Positions 37,624 through 41,838 of a stretch of 41,838 nt of DNA are shown here, in pieces. How positions within the stretch are numbered: position 1 is the stretch's first letter; every line of letters begins with the position of its first letter. The notes under the pieces are model-generated. The model was not told the DNA's origin. It saw only the letters and a program-made list of their open reading frames with translations, and did not search any database. Source of the DNA: UBA11524 sp045132495 (GTDB lineage: Bacteria; Bacillota; Clostridia; Christensenellales; Aristaeellaceae); NCBI GenBank assembly GCA_045132495.1, contig JBGUSK010000122.1, positions 1 to 41,838 on the forward strand, given 5' to 3'. The translations under genes and the position numbers were made by a program.

Positions 37624-38844
37624 ATGAAGTATATCCTTGTCATCGGCGACGGCATGAGCGATGATCCCATCCCGGAGCTGGGGAACAAAACCCCGCTGGA
37701 GTACCTTGACCTGCCCCATTTCGGCGTGCTGGCGGGCAGTGATACCGGCACCTGCCAGACTGTTCCCGAGGGCGTGCCTGCGGGCAGCGATACTGCCATC
37801 CTCAACATCTTCGGCTATGATCCCCGCTGGAGCTATACCGGCCGCAGCGTGCTGGAGGCCGCGGGCGTGGGCGTGACCCTCAAAAAGGGTGAGGTGTCCA
37901 TGCGCGTCAACCTCTGCGCGGTAGAGGAGATCGACGGTAAGCTGATCATCCACAGCCACAACGGAGGCAACATCGAGGGCGACGAGGCGGAAACGCTGAT
38001 GAACGACCTGCTGGCTGATCCGCGCTTCCAGCCTGCCAAGGAGGCGGCGAAGCTCCATGTGCATGTCAGCCGCACCTTCCGCCATATCGGCGTGTTCGCT
38101 GATGTGGATGAATCTGCCGTGTTCAAGACTACAGAGCCCCACAACGTGCTGGAGCAGGATGTGGCGCTGCACTATCCCACCGGTGCGATGGCCGAGGAGA
38201 TCACCGCGCTGATGAAAGTTTCCTACGAAGTGCTGAAGGATCACCCCATCAACAAGGCCCGTATTGCCGAGGGCAAGCTCCCTGCCAACATGATCTGGCC
38301 TTGGGGCGCGGGCCGCGCGATGCTGCTGGATAATTTCGTGGAAAAGTATGGGCGCACGGGCACGGTGATCTCTGCGGTGCCGCTGGTGTGGGGCATTGCC
38401 GAGCTGGCAGGCCTCAAGCACCCGGAAGTCCCCGGCGCCAACGGTGACCTGGACACCAACTATGCCGGTAAGGTGGACGCTGCCATCGCTGCACTCAAAA
38501 ATGGCGACGATTTTGCCGCCATTCATGTGGAAGCCCCCGATGAGATGACCCATGCGGGTAAGCTGCCGGAGAAGCTGGAAGCCATTCGCCGCCTGGATCA
38601 GCAGGTGATCAAGCCCCTGCTGGAGAAGCTGCCGGAGCTGGGCGACTTCCGAATCCTGCTGCTGAGCGATCACAAGACGCTCATGTCCACCCGCACCCAC
38701 GACGGCAAGCCGGTGCCCTATGCGATCTACGACAGCCGCAAGCCCGGTCAGCCCTCCCGACTGGACGAGGAAACTGCCGCCAAGGGCGAATGGCTCCCCG
38801 AAGGCCGGTTCATCATGGGCCGATTGCTGGAAGTGGAGAAGTAA
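37624..38844 (+). CDS. apgM: ApgM-type cofactor-independent phosphoglycerate mutase / proposed homoserine kinase
   Basis: The 406-residue alkaline-phosphatase-superfamily enzyme begins MKYILVIGDGMSDDP with the first metal ligands. GSDTAILNIFGYDP carries the catalytic Ser55, and metal ligands follow in IHVEAPDEMTHAG and LLLSDHKTLMSTRTH. Archaeal members interconvert 2- and 3-phosphoglycerate; a bacterial subgroup has been proposed as an alternative homoserine kinase in threonine synthesis. The sequence does not decide between them, and lysC 10 kb away is the only related gene. ATG 37624 has AGGAGG seven bases upstream; the frame from 37561 is not credible because it starts next to the promoter. 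Confidence 0.88.
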   Translation: MKYILVIGDGMSDDPIPELGNKTPLEYLDLPHFGVLAGSDTGTCQTVPEGVPAGSDTAILNIFGYDPRWSYTGRSVLEAAGVGVTLKKGEVSMRVNLCAVEEIDGKLIIHSHNGGNIEGDEAETLMNDLLADPRFQPAKEAAKLHVHVSRTFRHIGVFADVDESAVFKTTEPHNVLEQDVALHYPTGAMAEEITALMKVSYEVLKDHPINKARIAEGKLPANMIWPWGAGRAMLLDNFVEKYGRTGTVISAVPLVWGIAELAGLKHPEVPGANGDLDTNYAGKVDAAIAALKNGDDFAAIHVEAPDEMTHAGKLPEKLEAIRRLDQQVIKPLLEKLPELGDFRILLLSDHKTLMSTRTHDGKPVPYAIYDSRKPGQPSRLDEETAAKGEWLPEGRFIMGRLLEVEK

Positions 38845-38845
38845 A

Positions 38846-38889
38846 CCCTCTCAGTCAGCTTCGCTGACAGCTCTCCCAAAGGGAGAGCC
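38846..38889 (+). repeat. Dispersed two-hairpin element, copy C
   Basis: It starts one base after the apgM-type TAA: CCCTCTCAGTCAGC, hairpin GTCAGC-ttc-GCTGAC, then GCTCTCCC-aaa-GGGAGAGC. It lies between convergent genes and may act as a transcript end here. Stems equal copies A and B. Confidence 0.8.
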
Positions 38890-38897
38890 TCAGTTTG

Positions 38898-39524
38898 TTA
38901 ACTATCCGCCCCTTCCAGCCACTTCTCCAGCTCTTCGATGGTTGCAAAGCCCTTTCCCTGCCGCACCGTCTGCTGCACATTGTCCGGCAGCTCGGACAGC
39001 AGCAGGTCGAGCTCCTTCACCAGCGCCAATGCGTCGCCGTACTTGTTCTGGAAGATACACAGCATCCCGCCCTCGTCCGGCATGAGCACCACGTGCTCCG
39101 GGCAGTAGAGGGACAGCGTCTGTTCCATCACCACCTCCGCCGAGGCGAAGGAGGTGATCTGCCAGGCGTCATACGCGGCGGAAAGTGCCTCGCGGTTTTG
39201 CCCGGCCAGCTCGGTGGGGATCACCTGACGGCGGGTCAGCTCGTGGCCGCAGGGGGCGTAAGTCATGTGCTGGATGATCTGGCAGTCCGCATTTGTGGTC
39301 TGCTGCACGTCGGTGCGTACCTGCGCGGTCTCGGGGAGGGTCGTGTCGTCCACGGTGCTCTTGGGCACCAGGGCGACGATCAGCAAAAGCGCCATGCCCA
39401 ACAGCATTGCGCCGCCGGTCAGCAGCTGCCGCCGGTCGACGGTGGGGCGGATTTCGACCTTTTCGTCGGAAAAATGGGGCTGGGGACGGCGGTATTGTCC
39501 ATTGAAACGATCAATATCATTCAT
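38898..39524 (-). CDS. Membrane protein with BofC C-terminal-like domain
   Basis: The 208-residue protein has a charged N-terminus, one membrane segment (about 35-55) and an extracytoplasmic part. YAPCGHELTRRQVIPTELAGQNREALSAAYDAWQITSFASAEVV is followed by SLYCPEHVVLMPDEGGMLCIFQNKYGDALALV and a helical end. The CGHE...CPEH...VF(I)Q pattern is that of Clostridial proteins with a BofC C-terminal domain; BofC in B. subtilis controls the SpoIVB protease during sporulation. A sporulation role here is inferred only. AAGGAG is before ATG 39524. It is divergent from the phosphatase gene, 78 bases apart. Confidence 0.72.
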   Translation of the reverse strand: MNDIDRFNGQYRRPQPHFSDEKVEIRPTVDRRQLLTGGAMLLGMALLLIVALVPKSTVDDTTLPETAQVRTDVQQTTNADCQIIQHMTYAPCGHELTRRQVIPTELAGQNREALSAAYDAWQITSFASAEVVMEQTLSLYCPEHVVLMPDEGGMLCIFQNKYGDALALVKELDLLLSELPDNVQQTVRQGKGFATIEELEKWLEGADS

Positions 39525-39602
39525 GGGGATTCGCTCCTTTCTGTTTGCCTGTAGTATGGCGGGGAAGGCTGGCGATTATTCCCTGCAAAGGAGCTGAAGC
39601 AG

Positions 39603-40241
39603 GTGATCCGGGCAGTCCTGTTTGACCTGGATGGCACGCTGACCGATACCCTTGATGACATTGCCGACGCGATGAACCGCTCGCTGCGCCTGCACGGCCT
39701 TGCGGAGTGGCCGGTGGATGCCTACCGTTACCTGGTGGGCGACGGCGCGAAGAAGCTTGCCGAGCGGGCCGTACGCGAGCATCAGGAGCTGGCGCTGCCG
39801 GTGCAGCGGGAGTATCAGGCGTACTATCAGGAGCACACGAGGGTCAAAACAAAGCCCTATGACGGCGTGCCGGAGATGCTCCGGGCGCTGCAGGAGAGGG
39901 GAGTGCCGCTGGCAGTCTTCTCCAATAAGCCTGACGCAGATACGAAGAACGTCGTGGCTCATTTCTTCCCGGAGATCCGATGGACGGTCGTCCGCGGACA
40001 GGTGGAGGGCGTCCCGGTAAAGCCCGACCCGGCAGGGGCGATTGCTGCGGCGAAAGCACTGGGCGTTGTGCCGGATGAGGTGCTCTATCTGGGGGACACT
40101 TCCACCGACATGCAGTGTGCATTGAATGCGGGCATGCATCCCGTGGGAGCGCTGTGGGGGTTCCGCACGGAAGAGGAACTGAGAAGCAGCGGAGCAGAAC
40201 AGATTGCCGCGCATCCTAAGGACATTTTGACGATGCTGTGA
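39603..40241 (+). CDS. gph: HAD-superfamily phosphatase, phosphoglycolate phosphatase-like
   Basis: The 212-residue protein has HAD motif I DLDGTLTDT (Asp8 nucleophile, Asp10), a helical cap of the subclass I type, motif II SNKPD, motif III Lys in VPVKPDPAGA and motif IV LGDTSTDMQ. It resembles Gph/PpaX, which hydrolyse phosphoglycolate or pyrophosphate, but the substrate of such proteins cannot be read from sequence. The start is GTG 39603, with AAGGAG nine bases upstream. It is divergent from the BofC-domain gene. Confidence 0.9.
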   Translation: MIRAVLFDLDGTLTDTLDDIADAMNRSLRLHGLAEWPVDAYRYLVGDGAKKLAERAVREHQELALPVQREYQAYYQEHTRVKTKPYDGVPEMLRALQERGVPLAVFSNKPDADTKNVVAHFFPEIRWTVVRGQVEGVPVKPDPAGAIAAAKALGVVPDEVLYLGDTSTDMQCALNAGMHPVGALWGFRTEEELRSSGAEQIAAHPKDILTML

Positions 40242-40272
40242 ACGTAATAAGTGTAACAGATGTATTTTCTAC

Positions 40273-40301
40273 TTTACATTCACCACAAGATGTGGTATGA
40301 T
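40273..40301 (+). promoter_or_regulatory. Promoter of the PG-binding protein gene
   Basis: TTTACA (40273-40278) and TATGAT (40296-40301) are 17 bases apart. The spacer holds the inverted repeat CCACA-aga-TGTGG. Confidence 0.7.
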
Positions 40302-40353
40302 TACCAGTAAGATATGGTATGTTTTTCTATTTCGCACCTATGGAGGAATGACC

Positions 40354-41619
40354 ATGAAGAAAATGATCCTTCGCGTATTTGCTCTGGCACTGGCTGCCAT
40401 GATGCTGCTGGCTTCCGTCGGTCTGGCGGAGACCCTCAAGCTCCGTGACAAGGGCGATAATGTCCTTGCCCTGCAGACCGGTCTGACCCAGCTGGGTTAT
40501 TACACCGGCAAGCTGGATGGCAATTTCGGCTCCGGCACGCTCAAGGCGGTCAAGGCCTTCCAGAAGGCGGAAAGCCTGAAGGTGGATGGCCTGGCCGGCA
40601 AGGCGACCCAGGCCCGTCTGACCGAGCTGACCGGCGTTGTCTTTGAGGAAGAGGACGATGACATTGTCGTGCCTGATACCTCTGACAAGCCCAAGACCCT
40701 CTTCGCGGGCGACTACCGCACCATGCAGTATGGCACTGCAGGCCCCCGCGTGCGCGTGCTGCAGCGCGCGCTGCTGGCCCTTGGTTTCAGCGTGAAGGTG
40801 GACGGCGACTATGGCTCTGCCACCCATGCGGCGGTGAAGGCCTTCCAGACAGTCGTCGGACTGACTGTGGACGGCAAGTGCGGCAAGAAGACCATGCAGA
40901 AGCTGGAAAAATACTTCGATGAGGATGGCAACTGCATTTCCGGCCCCATTGCCGGCAACAAGCCCGCTGATCCCGAACCCGATCCCGACGCCCCCGCCTA
41001 TGGCATCCCTGAGCGCACGCTGCGTATGGGCGCCCAGGGTCTGGACGTGAAGTATGTCATGCAGCGCCTGTATGATCTGGGCTTCTACAACAAGAAGGTG
41101 GATGAGAAGTTCGGTTCCGGTATGCTGGCGGCGGTGAAGGCATTCCAGAAGAAGAATGGCCTGACGGCTGACGGCGTGGTCGGCCCTGCCACTGTCAAGG
41201 TGCTCTTCTCCGCCGGCGCGCTGGATGCTGATGATCTCGTGCCCCAGCCCGATCCCGAACCCCTCAAGCTGCCCTACAAGAAGGGCGACAAGGGCGACGA
41301 AATCAAGGCTGTGCAGGCCGAGCTGAAGGCGCTGGGCTACAAGGTCGGCAAGGTGGACGGCATCTTCGGCAAGAATACCCAGGATGCGGTGAAGCTCTTC
41401 CAGGCCCGCAACGGTATGACCGTGGACGGCAAGGTCGGGCAGCGTACGCTGGATCGTCTCTTCAGCGCGGACGCCGTGCCCGCTGAGGGTGCTGCGCCTG
41501 TGGTTCCTGAGCTGCCGGATACCGGTGATGACACTGGCTCCGGTGACGCCCCTGAAACGGTTGTGCCCGGCGAAGGCTCCGGCGATGCGCCTGAAGCTGT
41601 TGTGCCCGGTGACGGCTGA
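40354..41619 (+). CDS. Secreted protein with four peptidoglycan-binding (PG_binding_1) repeats
   Basis: The 421-residue protein has a signal peptide (1-25, ending GLAE) and four PG_binding_1 modules at about 28-90, 125-186, 222-286 and 306-370. Each has the LQ-LG-Y--G-VDG-FG--T--AVK-FQ pattern. Asp/Pro-rich linkers join them, and a C-terminal tail carries a repeated GSGDAPE-VVPG-G unit. No hydrolase or amidase domain is present, so it probably binds the wall as a structural or adaptor protein. ATG 40354 has GGAGG seven bases upstream. A promoter lies at 40273 and a terminator follows. Confidence 0.9.
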   Translation: MKKMILRVFALALAAMMLLASVGLAETLKLRDKGDNVLALQTGLTQLGYYTGKLDGNFGSGTLKAVKAFQKAESLKVDGLAGKATQARLTELTGVVFEEEDDDIVVPDTSDKPKTLFAGDYRTMQYGTAGPRVRVLQRALLALGFSVKVDGDYGSATHAAVKAFQTVVGLTVDGKCGKKTMQKLEKYFDEDGNCISGPIAGNKPADPEPDPDAPAYGIPERTLRMGAQGLDVKYVMQRLYDLGFYNKKVDEKFGSGMLAAVKAFQKKNGLTADGVVGPATVKVLFSAGALDADDLVPQPDPEPLKLPYKKGDKGDEIKAVQAELKALGYKVGKVDGIFGKNTQDAVKLFQARNGMTVDGKVGQRTLDRLFSADAVPAEGAAPVVPELPDTGDDTGSGDAPETVVPGEGSGDAPEAVVPGDG

Positions 41620-41632
41620 TTCTGATTTTCAT

Positions 41633-41662
41633 ACCGCCGTGGGATTACCTGCGGCGGTTTTT
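41633..41662 (+). terminator. Terminator after the PG-binding protein gene
   Basis: ACCGCCG (41633-41639) pairs with CGGCGGT (41652-41658) and ends in TTTTT. Confidence 0.85.
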
Positions 41663-41706
41663 ATGTGTGCAGAAGATGAAAAGATGTAACAAAATCGTAA
41701 TATCCA

Positions 41707-41735
41707 TTTACAAAAGGAAGAAACCGTGATATACT
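41707..41735 (+). promoter_or_regulatory. Promoter of the gene at the right edge
   Basis: TTTACA (41707-41712) and TATACT (41730-41735) have a 17-base spacer. It resembles the promoter of the PG-binding protein gene upstream, which also has TTTACA. Confidence 0.7.
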
Positions 41736-41790
41736 GATGCATGATGAAGCTCTGCATCGGCGGAGCACCCCTTACCAGGAGGAAGCAACC

Positions 41791-41838
41791 ATGTGGAAGA
41801 AGCACATTCTGCGCGCAGCGGCCTTATCGCTGGCGATG
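41791..41838 (+). CDS. Start of a probable secreted protein (truncated by the window)
   Basis: ATG 41791 is preceded by CAGGAGGAAGCAACC, a full ribosome site. The 16 visible residues, MWKKHILRAAALSLAM, look like the positively charged start and hydrophobic core of a signal peptide, similar to the N-terminus of the preceding PG-binding protein. The function cannot be told. Confidence 0.6.
   Translation, partial: MWKKHILRAAALSLAM

Overview
The window looks like a chromosomal segment of a high-GC, Gram-positive anaerobe of the class Clostridia, probably gut-associated. The evidence is a B. subtilis-type PurR, a RsbW/SigB-like pair, the yggS-sepF-yggT-ylmH-divIVA division cluster, RecD2, an anaerobic NrdG activase, a BofC-domain protein, strong AGGAGG ribosome sites and TTGACA/TATAAT promoters. 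Most of the window is housekeeping. I see no phage, transposase, CRISPR array, rRNA or plasmid functions. The order within Clostridia cannot be fixed from the sequence alone.

Layout. 1-1905: 3' end of an M16 peptidase, then ruvX read in frame into a DUF1292 domain, then a second DUF1292 gene. 1929-4759: two tandem secreted PdaC-like polysaccharide deacetylases. 4772-5278: nrdG. 5356-6387: eight tRNAs (Arg, His, Gln, Lys, Leu, Gly, Gly, Gly) behind a consensus promoter. 6514-7205: a membrane-anchored XRE regulator coupled to a 58-residue membrane protein. 7260-12939 (minus): an envelope operon of M16 peptidase, FHA protein, SEDS glycosyltransferase, class B PBP and a zinc-ribbon P-loop protein. 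13054-18822 (minus): histidine operon hisZ-G-D-B-A-(GNAT-hisI-hisE). 19052-23465 (minus): lepB, purR, a secreted CE15-type esterase, a DUF4364 protein and an HPr-like protein without the phosphorylatable His. 23793-28397: recD2, lysC and a TSUP transporter. 28460-29615: anti-sigma and sigma factor. 29656-34717: HlyD-like protein, yggS, sepF, yggT, ylmH and divIVA. 34835-37462: a RecB-like nuclease/XPD helicase fusion and a MazG-like protein. 37624-41838: apgM-type enzyme, BofC-domain protein, HAD phosphatase, a four-repeat peptidoglycan-binding secreted protein and the start of another secreted protein.

Many genes concern the cell envelope and division: the SEDS/PBP pair, SepF/DivIVA, deacetylases, the PG-binding protein and signal peptidase. 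They probably act on the same wall without forming one pathway.

No clearly new multi-gene system stands out. The most unusual points are: the RuvX-DUF1292 read-through with an internal ribosome site; the GNAT-HisI-HisE triple fusion; a promoter lying inside the loop of a large inverted repeat before lysC; an RNA fold that could hide the ribosome site of the FHA gene; a two-hairpin dispersed element placed close to stop codons at three loci, twice inside operons; and overlapping LacI/CcpA-like palindromes between the HPr-like gene and recD2.
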